NCBI GenBank assembly: GCA_964630265.1
Contig: CAZVRW010000034.1
Coordinates: 1-32,427, forward strand
DNA from: CAZBWP01 sp964630265
Lineage (GTDB): Bacteria > Pseudomonadota > Alphaproteobacteria > Rhodospirillales > Defluviicoccaceae
Direction of reading: 5' to 3'
DNA length: 32,427 nt
Part shown: piece after piece, positions 1 to 8,165 of the stretch
How positions within the stretch are numbered: position 1 is the first letter of the stretch
Layout: each line of letters opens with the position of its first letter
Program-made: the position numbers and the translations under genes
The notes under the pieces: generated by a model
Database searches by the model: none
Seen by the model: the letters and a program-made list of their open reading frames with translations, nothing else
What the model was told of the DNA's origin: nothing

Positions 1-924
1 GATCATGGTGATGATCAGCGCGTTTTCCTCGCTGAAACCGACCACCCGCCACATCACGTTGGAGTAGTAGAAAATCACGTTGATGCCGACGAATTGCTGG
101 AACAGCGACAGCCCCATGCCGACCCAGACGATCGGCAGCAGACCGAAGCGCCCCTTCAGGTCGCTGAAGCGCGGCTTGCGCTCGGTCAGCACGGTGTGGC
201 GGATTTCGTCGACCCGGTGCTTCGCGTCGGCGCCGATGATGCGGGTCAGGATCGCCAGCGCCTCCGCCTCGCGCTTGTTGGCGACCAGATAGCGGGGCGA
301 CTCCGGGATGAAGGTGGCGCAGATCCCGTAAAGCAGCGCGGCCGGAATTTCCGACCAGAACATCCAGCGCCAAGCGTCGTAACCGAACCAGAACGGATTG
401 TCCGCCGACCCGGCCGCCGAACCGATCGCAAAGTTGCTGAGCAAGGCGATGAAGATGCCGACGACGATGGCGAGTTGCTGCAGCGAGCCGAGCCGGCCGC
501 GCATGTGGGCGGGCGACACCTCGGCGATATAGGCCGGGGCGATGACACTGGCGGCGCCGACGCCCATGCCACCCAAGAACCGCCAGAACACGAAATCGTA
601 GATCGAGATCGGCAGCCCGGACCCCAGCGCGCTGATCGTGAAGAGCGCCGCCGCCAGTTGCATGCTGCGGACACGGCCGATCCGGTCGGCGATGGGACCG
701 GCGGCGAAGGCGCCGACGGCCGAACCCAGCAGCGCCAGCGACACCGACAGCCCGACCGCCCAGGCGGAGGCCTCGAAGTGGTTGCCGATGGCCACCACCG
801 CACCGTTGATGACCGCAGTGTCAAAGCCAAAAAGAAAGCCGCCAATGGCGGCGGCGGCGGCGATCAATGCGACGAAGGTAACGCTTCCTTGAGCGTGCGG
901 GTCGGCTGCGGTCGCGACGGCCAT
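1..924 (-). CDS. MFS sugar-porter family transporter, 3' part missing (window edge)
   Basis: Inner-membrane permease of the major facilitator superfamily, sugar porter family; likely proton-coupled uptake of a monosaccharide or polyol. The visible 308 residues start MAVATAADPH and contain the family signatures in order: GFLFGFDTAVINGA in helix 1, ADRIGRVRS in the 2-3 loop, the helix 4-5 block PAYIAEVSPAHMRGRLGSLQ, PESPRYLV at the start of the central loop, and QQFVGINVIFYY in helix 7. Sugar porters usually have about 450-480 residues, so roughly a third lies outside the window. The ATG at 924 is preceded by GGAGAGG at good spacing. Substrate is not predictable from what is visible. The family assignment is very secure. 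Confidence 0.93.
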   Translation of the reverse strand, partial: MAVATAADPHAQGSVTFVALIAAAAAIGGFLFGFDTAVINGAVVAIGNHFEASAWAVGLSVSLALLGSAVGAFAAGPIADRIGRVRSMQLAAALFTISALGSGLPISIYDFVFWRFLGGMGVGAASVIAPAYIAEVSPAHMRGRLGSLQQLAIVVGIFIALLSNFAIGSAAGSADNPFWFGYDAWRWMFWSEIPAALLYGICATFIPESPRYLVANKREAEALAILTRIIGADAKHRVDEIRHTVLTERKPRFSDLKGRFGLLPIVWVGMGLSLFQQFVGINVIFYYSNVMWRVVGFSEENALIITMI

Positions 925-1092
925 CGTTCCCTCTCCGGATTGTGGTTAGCCCGTTATCGTGTAGCTCTTCGTACCGATTCGGCACTCCCAAGCGTCACCG
1001 TCGAGCGTCCTCAAACATCAATGTGATGGTAGGAGAGAAGACCCCAATTGGAAAGCACGAACCCGCCCCCCATCGAAGCGGCGGGTGGCGGT

Positions 1093-1117
1093 CCCCCGAA
1101 GGGAACCCCTTCAGGGG
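1093..1117 (-). terminator. Hairpin between TPR gene and MFS gene, candidate terminator
   Basis: An inverted repeat forms an 11-bp stem (1093-1103 with 1107-1117, one C/A mismatch) around a 3-base AAC loop. It lies about 80 bases after the stop of the leftward TPR gene and before the leftward MFS gene. There is no T-tract on either side, so it is only terminator-like. Confidence 0.4.
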
Positions 1118-1199
1118 CAGGAGGCGCAGGAGGTGCGGCGAGAACGGATTCCCCGCTTGCCGCGGTGTCGGCGGCCGGGGCTGCGGCGGGCGAGCACCA

Positions 1200-1715
1200 T
1201 CACCAACTCTTGTCGACTTGGCTCGACCGGCCGGCGCGGTGATCCGCGATGGCTGCGCGCAGGTCATTGTACTCGTCACAGCCGCCCGCGCAAACGCCCG
1301 CCAGACGCGCCAGGTTCTGCTCCGCCCGTGCCACATCGCCGAGGTCCAGGAACAATTCGCCCTGATATTCCAGCGCGCCGCGATGCCGGGGGTCGACCGC
1401 CAGCGCCTTCTGGTACCATGCCATTGCCTCGGCGTAGCGGCCGAGCTTGCGGTGGCTGTAGCCGAGCATGTTGAGCGCATCGGCATTCCGCGCGTCCTCG
1501 GCCACCGCCTGTTCCAGCGCCTGGATCGCGATCGTGTAGTCGCCGGCTTTCACCGCCGCGGCACCCCGTTGCAACGCGCTGGGGGCTTGCGTCCGTGACG
1601 CCGGTGGTGACGACGACCATCCGCCGCCGCCCGCCGACCAGCCGACCTGCGGGGCGAGAGCAAGACCGGCGAGCAGAAGCGATGCGGCAAGGCCGCGACC
1701 AAGACGAGCGATCAT
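1200..1715 (-). CDS. Exported tetratricopeptide repeat protein
   Basis: A 171-residue protein with an N-terminal signal sequence (MIARLGRGLAASLLLAGLAL, cleavage probably after GWSA) followed by a Ser/Pro/Gly linker and about three TPR units (roughly residues 47-145), including the textbook stretches AIQALEQAVAEDARNADALN and GRYAEAMAWYQKALAVDP. TPRs are protein-binding scaffolds, so a periplasmic assembly or adaptor role is likely, but no partner is visible. A CAGGC pair near residue 140 could form a disulfide. Two ATGs are close (1724 and 1715); CAGGG lies directly against the first and about 9 bases before the second, so 1715 is preferred. Similar small exported TPR proteins are common in alphaproteobacteria and mostly uncharacterised. 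Confidence 0.82.
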   Translation of the reverse strand: MIARLGRGLAASLLLAGLALAPQVGWSAGGGGWSSSPPASRTQAPSALQRGAAAVKAGDYTIAIQALEQAVAEDARNADALNMLGYSHRKLGRYAEAMAWYQKALAVDPRHRGALEYQGELFLDLGDVARAEQNLARLAGVCAGGCDEYNDLRAAIADHRAGRSSQVDKSW

Positions 1716-1886
1716 GGGTACCATCCCTGTTTCACACTTGTTAATATAACGTCTACGCTGCGTCACCGCTTCGGGATTAGCGGCGCCCGACGGACAGTCG
1801 TCCGATTCACGCAATCTTCAGGTCGTCGACGCAGACTGTCCGGCCCGCACGCGTTTTCGTACCCGCTGCGATTACATGAGAGTGCC

Positions 1887-2279
1887 GTGACCGCTTGTCG
1901 ACCCAAAGTCCGTGCCGCGCCCCGCCGCGTCGCCGCTCTGCTGCTTCTCGTGCTGGCGTGGACGCCGTTCGCGATCGCACCAGTCCTCGCCGGCGCCAAG
2001 CGCTACGCCACCTCGACCAGCCACTATGCCCAGGTCGGTCGCCTGGACCGAAAGCTCAGCGCCGCCTGCCGCCGCCACGCCTTCAACCAGAACCAGGATC
2101 ATCGCCTCTACATTGGCCATTTCGGCCGCCAGGGGCGTGGCACCACCGGGATTGCCAAGAAGGGCTGGAACCTGCGCGATCCGCTGAGGCTGGCGCGGCC
2201 GAACGAGACCTATCACTTCAAGAACGACGGCTATTCCACCTGCCGCGTCTACGTGGCGCGCGGCCGCGGCCGGCGGTGA
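1887..2279 (+). CDS. Small secreted protein of unknown function
   Basis: I do not recognise this 130-residue protein. It begins at a GTG (an ATG at 1876 runs into a stop after four codons), has an Arg-rich n-region and a hydrophobic core (AALLLLVLAWTPFAIAPVLA) typical of a cleaved signal peptide, and then about 94 basic residues. The mature part has exactly two cysteines (SAACRRHA and YSTCRVYV), consistent with one disulfide, and short aromatic-containing stretches (LYIGHFGRQGRG, ETYHFKNDGYSTC). The C-terminus is very basic (ARGRGRR). It is divergent from the TPR gene, and its last 31 bases overlap the 3' end of the convergent gene 2249-3811. Coding potential rests on the signal peptide and sensible composition, without a family match. 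Confidence 0.6.
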   Translation: MTACRPKVRAAPRRVAALLLLVLAWTPFAIAPVLAGAKRYATSTSHYAQVGRLDRKLSAACRRHAFNQNQDHRLYIGHFGRQGRGTTGIAKKGWNLRDPLRLARPNETYHFKNDGYSTCRVYVARGRGRR

Positions 2280-3811
2280 GGCGCGCTCGCATCGAATCCC
2301 GCATCAGATGCCGCGACCGTGCCTCGTCGCAGCGCCTCGACCCGCGCCAGATTGCGCTCGACGACCGCCGCCAAGGCCGTAGCGCCGCGGTCGCGAAACA
2401 CGTCGCGGGCGCCGGTGAGTGCCACTGCCGCTTCGGCCAGCATGGTGGCGTCCCGCGGCCGGCGGGCGAGCAGGAACAGCGCCGAGCCGATGGTGTTCTG
2501 CGCGGCGGCCCAGGCCAAGGGGTGACTCTCACGGGTGCGCAGCGTCAACGCCGCCTTGCCGGCCGCGATCGCCATCACCAACCACTCGGGGTTCTCCGTC
2601 TCCGCCCCCAGCACCTGTGCCGCGCGCGCCAGGTTGTGTTGGGCCTCGGCCCAGGCGTCCGGGGCGCGGGAGGGCGTGAGCCCGGCCAACGCCATCCGAT
2701 GCGCCGCCACGGCATCCTCCAGGAGGCTCGGATCGCTGACACGTTCCTCGAGGCGATAGAGAGCGTCACCCAGCCGGTCGCAGGTGAGGGCGTGTGCCTG
2801 GGCGAGACCGCGCGCCGCAAAGCCGTCGATGGCGCGCTGCAGGAAACCGATGGCGGCTTCCAGGGCACGCGGGTCGGCATCGGAGCCGGCGGCGGCAAGG
2901 CCGGCCAAACCGCGGTTGCGGGCAACCACGGCGGCGGCGAGGGGCGCGTCGGCGTCGGTCAGGCCGGGTAGCGCCGCCTCGTAGGCGTCAACGGCGTCCC
3001 GCAGCAGCACCCGATAGCGGGGCGCCCCGGCCAGGAACGCGGCGACGTCGCCAAAGGCCGCGCGCAGGGTGGCTCGCTCGAAGGCGGTCAACGTCGGCGG
3101 CAGCGACTGTATGGTCGCCCGCAGACCGCGGAACGCGGTGGCGACCCGGTAGAACCGGGTTCGCGCCTTCGCCGCATCGTCCGGCCGGGCGGCAGCGAGG
3201 ACGACGGCGTAGAGCAGGCCGGCGAGGTCGTCGCCGAAGCCGATCGGCAGGCCGATGATCCCCGCCGGATCGACGACGCCGACGCCGGGAAGCGCCGGCT
3301 CCGAGGCGGCGACAAACCTGAGATGGAGCGTCGTGCCCGGCGCCGGCACCGTACCCCAGATCAGCAGGTCGCCACTCGAGCGTTTGAGCCAGTCGCGCCC
3401 GGCCATGGTGATGGCGCGGACCGTGCGGCCGTCGTGCCCGGCATCGCGCGCGGCAACGGGCCGCTCCAGCGTCCGGATCCTGACCCCCGGACGACGGCGC
3501 AGCATCCGGACGAGGTGACGGGTGTCGTCCGGCGTCGCCTCCGGGCCGCCCAGGGGGGCCACATGCACCTCCAGTGGCGCCAGCCGGCGTTGCCGCCCAA
3601 GTTCCAGGAGCCGCCCCATGGGACCGCCGGTGCCGAACAGCCAGTGCGCCAGTCCCGATGTGCGCGGCACCGGGGGAGGCATCGACGCCGGCGCGGGGTC
3701 CGGCGACGTCAGTGCTCCGGCCGTCGCTGCTGCCGGCACCGGTTCGGGACCCGCCGGCACCGCACCGATGTCGGCAGTCGAAGCGGGACGGGGGGATGCG
3801 GGATGCGTCAT
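2249..3811 (-). CDS. TPR-like repeat protein, cytoplasmic, function unknown
   Basis: A 520-residue protein with no signal peptide. Residues 1-50 are Ala/Pro-rich and probably disordered. The next ~150 residues contain an alpha/beta-looking block with GRDWLKRSSGDLLIWGTV and LHLRFVAA, a pattern I associate with conserved hypothetical TPR proteins of Rhodospirillales. From about residue 225 on it is all-helical with degenerate TPR-like units whose helices carry W-A-x-A-Q-x-N (WAEAQHNLARAAQVLG, WAAAQNTIGSALFLLA). ATG 3811 is chosen; a TTG at 3826 is the only longer alternative, and neither has a strong ribosome binding site. It follows the L,D-transpeptidase gene on the same strand after 151 bases. 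The role is unknown; a scaffolding function is inferred only from the fold. Confidence 0.75.
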   Translation of the reverse strand: MTHPASPRPASTADIGAVPAGPEPVPAAATAGALTSPDPAPASMPPPVPRTSGLAHWLFGTGGPMGRLLELGRQRRLAPLEVHVAPLGGPEATPDDTRHLVRMLRRRPGVRIRTLERPVAARDAGHDGRTVRAITMAGRDWLKRSSGDLLIWGTVPAPGTTLHLRFVAASEPALPGVGVVDPAGIIGLPIGFGDDLAGLLYAVVLAAARPDDAAKARTRFYRVATAFRGLRATIQSLPPTLTAFERATLRAAFGDVAAFLAGAPRYRVLLRDAVDAYEAALPGLTDADAPLAAAVVARNRGLAGLAAAGSDADPRALEAAIGFLQRAIDGFAARGLAQAHALTCDRLGDALYRLEERVSDPSLLEDAVAAHRMALAGLTPSRAPDAWAEAQHNLARAAQVLGAETENPEWLVMAIAAGKAALTLRTRESHPLAWAAAQNTIGSALFLLARRPRDATMLAEAAVALTGARDVFRDRGATALAAVVERNLARVEALRRGTVAASDAGFDASAPHRRPRPRAT

Positions 3812-3962
3812 CGGTTGACCGGCCAACGCCTGCGGTACGGACGTTCAGGGACTGAGATACAGCCAGTAACCGCGAAACATTACCGTTTTGCAACCATTAT
3901 GCGATGGCTCGCGTTCGTCTCCCGGCACCCCATATCGCGCCGCCGCCGTCCTACAGACCGCT

Positions 3963-4703
3963 CTACCGCGCACCGGTCGGCTGCCGGTTGAGCATGGCAC
4001 GGTTGAGGTCGTCCGTATTCGCACCCCGTGGCAGATCGCCGAAGCCACCGAAGCCTTCAACGACGGCGATCTCGGACGGCGGCAGATCGCCGATCAGACC
4101 GAGATTGCCGCCCGTGCGCATCGCCGTCTGCATCTCATCGGCGACGACGACCACGGTATCGTAGCCGGTGACGCCATAGAGCGCCTGAGCGAACCCCTTC
4201 GGCAGGCGGATGCAGCCGTGTGAATCCGGGTGGCCGGGCAGGCGCCCGGCGTGCAACGCGATGCCATCCCAGGTCAACCGCTGCATGTAGGGCATCGGCG
4301 CGTTGTCGTATAGGTTGGAGAAATGCCGCTTTTTCTTCTGCAGGATGGTGTAGACGCCGCGCGGCGTCTCGTATCCCGGACGACCGGTGCTGATGGTGCT
4401 GACGGCGATCAGGTCGCCACCCTGGTAGACATGCACCGCCTGCTCGGCCAGCGAAATGGTGAGCAGCACCTCGCCACGCCTCCCCGAGCGCTCCGCCCAC
4501 CACTGGTATTCACCCGGCGCCAGTCCCACAGCCGGCGATGCCAACTTGGCTCCTGTCCCCATTTCGCCGGCCGGGGCCAAACCTTCCAAGACCGCGATTT
4601 CCTGCCCCCCGGTCGCGCCAGTGTCGATAACCGTCTGAGCCCATGCCATGGGCGCGGAGAGGGCCATGCCCGCTGCCAAGATCACTCCCAATGTCGTGCG
4701 CAT
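3963..4703 (-). CDS. L,D-transpeptidase (YkuD family), periplasmic
   Basis: Catalyses L,D-transpeptidation on peptidoglycan stem peptides (3-3 crosslinks or attachment of proteins or D-amino acids) in the periplasm. The 246-residue protein has a signal peptide ending MAWA|QT at about residue 22, a linker with YQWWAERSG, and a YkuD domain from about residue 77 (GEVLLTISLAEQAVHVYQGG) to about 195. The catalytic block is complete: His151 in LHAGRLPGHPD, then Ser161-His162-Gly163-Cys164-x-Arg166 (SHGCIRLP), with Cys164 the nucleophile. A C-terminal tail of about 50 residues follows. ATG 4703 has AAGGA and AGGG upstream; the TTG at 4724 is less likely. The gene stands apart from the DUF1499 gene by 215 bases and probably has its own promoter. 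Confidence 0.92.
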   Translation of the reverse strand: MRTTLGVILAAGMALSAPMAWAQTVIDTGATGGQEIAVLEGLAPAGEMGTGAKLASPAVGLAPGEYQWWAERSGRRGEVLLTISLAEQAVHVYQGGDLIAVSTISTGRPGYETPRGVYTILQKKKRHFSNLYDNAPMPYMQRLTWDGIALHAGRLPGHPDSHGCIRLPKGFAQALYGVTGYDTVVVVADEMQTAMRTGGNLGLIGDLPPSEIAVVEGFGGFGDLPRGANTDDLNRAMLNRQPTGAR

Positions 4704-4918
4704 CGTCCCTGATCCTTGTTTCAATCGTTGTCGATCCGGTGCTGCTTTGTCCTTCGCAACCGGCCAGTAAATTCTACCGGAGCGACGGCATCGGATCTGT
4801 TAACCGGATCACGAATCACGAACGATTCGCGGCACCGCGATGATTTGGATCAGGGCAGTCAAGCATTATCTCTTTTGCCGTCCCCGCACCGCAGACCGCG
4901 GCCGCGTCAAGCGGGGCG

Positions 4919-5422
4919 TCAGCGCAGCGACGCCGCCAGTTGCTCGAGCCACGCCGTGATGCGCCGTTCGTTGGCGCCCAGGTCCGAATGCCCGTAGGTC
5001 GAGCGGCTGTAAATGGCCAGCGTACTGCTATCCGGCCCGAGCGGCAGGAAGCGGACGGTGATGCGATCCGGCCAGCGCATTAGCGGCGTCCGTTGCACCA
5101 ACTCGAGCCGATCGATCTCGTTGCCCTCGATCACCAGCGCCGGCTGCCGCGCCAGGAGTTCCCGGAACGCTGCCGCCAAGACCGCCACCGGCACCCGAAA
5201 GACGGGGCTGATGGCGTCGGGCGCCGACCGTGCGCAGAAATCCTCCGGGCAGACCAAGTAGCGGTTCGGCCGGTCACCCGGCTCCAGAGTGGGGAAGTCG
5301 ATGGGCTGTCGCGGTGCCGGTGGCAGCAGCCGATCCCAGAGCCCGGTGACGCGCATGACGCCGAAGCCGACGAGGACGAGTGCGGCGACGACGCCGACAC
5401 CGATGGCCATGGTTTTCCACAC
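4919..5422 (-). CDS. DUF1499 family membrane-anchored protein
   Basis: A 167-residue protein with one N-terminal transmembrane or uncleaved signal segment (AIGVGVVAALVLVGFGVMRV) and a DUF1499 domain over most of the rest, recognisable from PNRYLVCPEDFCARSAP and the later RYPDR/RITVRFLPLG and RSTYGHSDLGANERRI-like stretches. The domain is expected on the periplasmic side. Function of DUF1499 is not established. I chose GTG 5422 because GGGAGGG lies 7 bases ahead of it; the in-frame ATG four codons later has no comparable site. The gene follows rsmD on the same strand after 95 bases. Confidence 0.85.
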   Translation of the reverse strand: MWKTMAIGVGVVAALVLVGFGVMRVTGLWDRLLPPAPRQPIDFPTLEPGDRPNRYLVCPEDFCARSAPDAISPVFRVPVAVLAAAFRELLARQPALVIEGNEIDRLELVQRTPLMRWPDRITVRFLPLGPDSSTLAIYSRSTYGHSDLGANERRITAWLEQLAASLR

Positions 5423-5517
5423 GGTCTCGCCCTCCCGAGTAGTGATCCTATCGTTGAGGTGCCGTTTATCCTGGCCGACGACAAGGGCGGCGGACAACGG
5501 CAGACGGCGATGGCGGT

Positions 5518-6081
5518 TCAGGCGAAGCGGACAAAGCAGACCCGGGCAGCGCCGTAGACGCGCTCGTCTTCGAGGGTGAAGCCCGGCGGCAGGGGGAGCG
5601 GCTCGCCGGCCGCCGCCTCGACGACGCACAGCGCTTTCGGCGCAAGCCAGCCGCGACCGGCCAAGCCGCTGAGCGCCGGCACCGCGAGCCCGCGGTCGTA
5701 GGGGGGATCGAGGAACGCCAGGTCTGCGGGCACCGCCGCGGTGCGGGGTGGCGGCGGCAGCCGTGTCGCGTCCAGCCGCAGTTCGGTCAGGCGCCCGGCC
5801 TCGCCCAGCGCCGCGGCGTTGCGCCGCAATGCCAGAAGCGCTGTGGCATCGCGATCGATGGCGGTGAGCCGCGCCGCGCCGCGCGACAGGCATTCCAGCC
5901 CGTAGGCGCCGGTGCCGGCGAACACGTCGAGCACCGAGGCATCCTCAAAGCCCGCCCAGTCCATGCCGTGGCCGAGGATGTTGCACACGGACTCCCGCAC
6001 CCGATCGGCCGTCGGTCGCATCGTCCTGCCGCGCGGCGCGGTGATCTGCCGGCCGCGATGGGCGCCGCCGATGATCCTCAC
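5518..6081 (-). CDS. rsmD: 16S rRNA (guanine(966)-N(2))-methyltransferase RsmD
   Basis: Methylates N2 of G966 in 16S rRNA using SAM. The 187-residue length is typical. It opens with MRIIGGAHRGRQI, then the family-specific RPTADRVRESVCNIL, the SAM-binding motif I LDVFAGTGAYGLE, an acidic residue ending the next strand (TAIDRD), and the catalytic motif IV DPPY (AFLDPPYDRG). The start is GTG at 6081, overlapping the TGA of the upstream pseudouridine synthase gene (GTGA, 6078-6081) with GGAG a few bases upstream, so the two are translationally coupled. This rRNA-modification pairing of rluB and rsmD is common in alphaproteobacteria. Confidence 0.95.
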   Translation of the reverse strand: MRIIGGAHRGRQITAPRGRTMRPTADRVRESVCNILGHGMDWAGFEDASVLDVFAGTGAYGLECLSRGAARLTAIDRDATALLALRRNAAALGEAGRLTELRLDATRLPPPPRTAAVPADLAFLDPPYDRGLAVPALSGLAGRGWLAPKALCVVEAAAGEPLPLPPGFTLEDERVYGAARVCFVRFA

Positions 6082-6854
6082 CGCTCCAGGTCCGCCATCA
6101 GGGTGCGGCCGAGTTGCTCGCGGAGCGTCTTGCGCCGCACCTCGTCGACGGCCCCGCGGGCCAGCGTGCCGAGCTGGAACGGCCCATAGGCCGTCCGGAT
6201 CAGCCGGCCGACGACGAGCCCGAGCGGTTCGAGCAGGCGTCGCACCTCGCGGTTCTTGCCTTCCTTCAGCGCCACCGTCAGCCAGGCATTGTCGCCACGC
6301 ACCGAATCGACGTGGGCCTCGACCGGCCCGTAGCGGACGCCATCGACGGTCATGCCCTTGGCCAGCGCCGCCAGCGCCGCGTCATCGACCCGGCCGAAGA
6401 CGCGCACCCGGTAGCGCCGGGTCCAGCCCGTTGCCGGCAGCTCCAAGCGTCGCGCCAGCGCGCCGAGATTGGTCAACAGCAACAGCCCTTCCGACGTCAG
6501 GTCGAGCCGCCCGACCGAGACGACGCGCCCCAGCTCCGGCGGCAGCCGGTCGAACACCGTCGGCCGGCCCTCGGGATCGCGATGGGTGGTGATCAGGCCT
6601 GCCGGCTTGTGGTAGCGCCACATCCGCACCGGCGGCCGCTCGGGCAGCGGCGTGCCGTCGACGACGATCCGGTCGTCCGGGCCGACGGTGACCGCCGGCG
6701 TCCTCAGGACCGTGCCATTCACCGCGACGCGCCCATCGGCGATCCAACGCTCGGCCTCCCGGCGCGAACAGAGCCCGGCGGCGGCCAGCCGCTTGGCGAT
6801 GCGCTCGCCGGCCGCCGCCGGCGCCGCCCGATCCGCCGTGTCGCGTCGCGTCAT
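6078..6854 (-). CDS. rluB: RsuA/RluB-family rRNA pseudouridine synthase
   Basis: Isomerises a uridine in rRNA to pseudouridine; by family and context this is the RluB type (23S rRNA). The 258 residues comprise an S4 RNA-binding domain (about residues 17-65, RIAKRLAAAGLCSRREAERW...VAVNG), followed by the catalytic domain with HKPAGLITT, the motif VGRLDLTSEGLLLLTN in which Asp118 is the catalytic aspartate, and KEGKNREVRRLLEPLGL near the end. ATG 6854 overlaps the stop of the amidotransferase gene (ATGA), and its own stop overlaps the rsmD start, so three genes form one coupled unit. RluE/RsuA paralogues share the fold; the S4 domain and context favour RluB. Confidence 0.9.
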   Translation of the reverse strand: MTRRDTADRAAPAAAGERIAKRLAAAGLCSRREAERWIADGRVAVNGTVLRTPAVTVGPDDRIVVDGTPLPERPPVRMWRYHKPAGLITTHRDPEGRPTVFDRLPPELGRVVSVGRLDLTSEGLLLLTNLGALARRLELPATGWTRRYRVRVFGRVDDAALAALAKGMTVDGVRYGPVEAHVDSVRGDNAWLTVALKEGKNREVRRLLEPLGLVVGRLIRTAYGPFQLGTLARGAVDEVRRKTLREQLGRTLMADLER

Positions 6855-7570
6855 CGGCCGTCCGCCGCCGCATCGACGAATGCCCGGAAGATCCGGCGGT
6901 CGCCCTCGCTGATCCCATATTCCGGATGCCACTGCACGCCGAGACAGAAGCGGCGGTCCGGCACCTCGATCCCCTCGATCACGCCGTCGGGCGCGGTCGC
7001 GTCGACCACAATTCCCGCCGGCACCGTCGCCGCGGCCTGGTGATGGGCGCTGTTGACCGCCATCTCCGCGACGCCGACGATGGCATGCAGCCGGGTGTCC
7101 GGATGAATGCGGACGTCGTGGGCGGGCTGGTCGTGCGGCGTTGCCTGTTCGTGGGGCAAGGCGCTCGGCACGGCATCGGGAATGTGCTGGATCAGCGTGC
7201 CGCCAAGGGCCACGAGGAGAAGCTGTTGACCACCGCAAATGCCGAGCACGGGCGTATCCGCCGCCAGCGCCGCGCGCAGCACCGCCAATTCGAACGCGGT
7301 GCGGCCCTCTTTGGTGCGCACCGTCGGGTGTTGCTCGGTGGCGCCGAACAGCGCCGGCGGCACGTCGAAGTGACCGCCGGCGATCACCAGGCCATCGATC
7401 GTCGCGACGTAGTCGGCCGCTGCCCCGGTCTCGTGCGGCAGCAGCACCGGCAGCCCGCCGGCGCGAACGACGGCCTCGGCGTAGTTCTGCCGCAGCGCCA
7501 GCCACGGGAACGGCGAGAAGCCGCCCGGGGGCTCGCAGTCGCAGGTGATGCCGATAAGGGGCCGACGCAT
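6851..7570 (-). CDS. Class I glutamine amidotransferase, PuuD-like (peptidase C26 family)
   Basis: A 239-residue hydrolase of the gamma-glutamyl-gamma-aminobutyrate hydrolase (PuuD) family, which cleaves gamma-glutamyl amides in the cytoplasm, for example in putrescine catabolism. It starts RRPLIGIT, typical of the family. The catalytic triad is visible: Cys112 in the nucleophile elbow GICGGQQLL, and His215 and Glu217 in QWHPEYG. The family block GGHFDVPP replaces the more usual GG-x-D-[VI]-x-P closely. No puuABC genes are near, so the true substrate may differ. ATG 7570 is used; a longer in-frame start at 7606 would overlap the tadA start. It is divergent from tadA with only 35 bases between the starts and overlaps rluB by 4 bases. 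Confidence 0.88.
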   Translation of the reverse strand: MRRPLIGITCDCEPPGGFSPFPWLALRQNYAEAVVRAGGLPVLLPHETGAAADYVATIDGLVIAGGHFDVPPALFGATEQHPTVRTKEGRTAFELAVLRAALAADTPVLGICGGQQLLLVALGGTLIQHIPDAVPSALPHEQATPHDQPAHDVRIHPDTRLHAIVGVAEMAVNSAHHQAAATVPAGIVVDATAPDGVIEGIEVPDRRFCLGVQWHPEYGISEGDRRIFRAFVDAAADGR

Positions 7571-7605
7571 AGCCGCGAACGTAGGCCGGCGACGGGGCGC
7601 CGGCA

Positions 7606-8082
7606 ATGCGGACGATGAGCCGGCCCGACCCGATGGCGCAAGCCCTCGCCGAAGCGGCGGCGGCAGCGGCCCGCGGCGAGGTGCCCGTCGGCGCGGTGCT
7701 CGTCGATGCGTCGGGCGCGATCATTGCCGCGGCCGGCAACCGCACGGAGGCGTTGGCCGACCCGACGGCGCATGCCGAGATGCTGGTGATCCGCGCGGCG
7801 GCGGCCGCCCGCGGCCGACCGCGGCTGGTCGATTGCGATCTTTACGTCACGCTCGAGCCCTGCGCCATGTGCGCGGCGGCGATCTCGCTGGCGCGGATCC
7901 GGCGCCTCGTCTTCGGCGCCTATGACCCCAAGGGCGGCGGCGTCGACCACGGTGCGCGGGTTTTCGACCGGGCCACCTGCCACCATCGGCCGGAGATTAT
8001 CGGCGGCGTCGCCGCGACCGCCGCCGGCGCGTTGCTGCGGGCGTTCTTCGACCGGCGCCGGTCACCCATCTGTGACGAATAA
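7606..8082 (+). CDS. tadA: tRNA-specific adenosine deaminase TadA
   Basis: Deaminates A34 to inosine in the wobble position of tRNA-Arg(ACG), an essential step in most bacteria. The 158-residue protein has the cytidine-deaminase fold zinc site: His56-Ala-Glu58 (PTAHAEML, Glu being the proton shuttle) and Cys86/Cys89 in LEPCAMCAAA. EVPVGAVLV and the GAYDPKGGGVDHG block are also typical of TadA. An in-frame ATG lies three codons downstream (7615) and either could be the true start, since neither has a clear ribosome binding site. Confidence 0.94.
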   Translation: MRTMSRPDPMAQALAEAAAAAARGEVPVGAVLVDASGAIIAAAGNRTEALADPTAHAEMLVIRAAAAARGRPRLVDCDLYVTLEPCAMCAAAISLARIRRLVFGAYDPKGGGVDHGARVFDRATCHHRPEIIGGVAATAAGALLRAFFDRRRSPICDE

Positions 8083-8102
8083 TACAGGATGGACGCTGGC
8101 GA

Positions 8103-8132
8103 TTGACGTATACTCAACCAGATCGGTGCTAT
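8103..8132 (+). promoter_or_regulatory. Possible sigma-70-type promoter for the glycine-zipper gene
   Basis: TTGACG at 8103-8108 matches five of six -35 consensus bases and is followed after 18 bases by TGCTAT, a weak -10. The element sits just after tadA and about 35 bases ahead of the start codon at 8166, which has its own GGAGG. The weak -10 keeps confidence low. Confidence 0.3.
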
Positions 8133-8165
8133 GAGCAGCGCGCCAATCGGCGGAGGATTATTGCC

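Noticed and set aside
94..1026. Long rightward open frame antisense to the MFS gene
   Set aside because: Its product is Arg/Asp/Gly-rich without any domain, while the opposite strand has complete sugar-porter motifs; it is a high-GC shadow.
4704..4918. Promoter ahead of the L,D-transpeptidase
   Set aside because: TAGAAT is present on the minus strand, but the nearest -35-like TTAACA is 21 bases away and no hexamer at 16-18 bases fits, so no specific site can be claimed.
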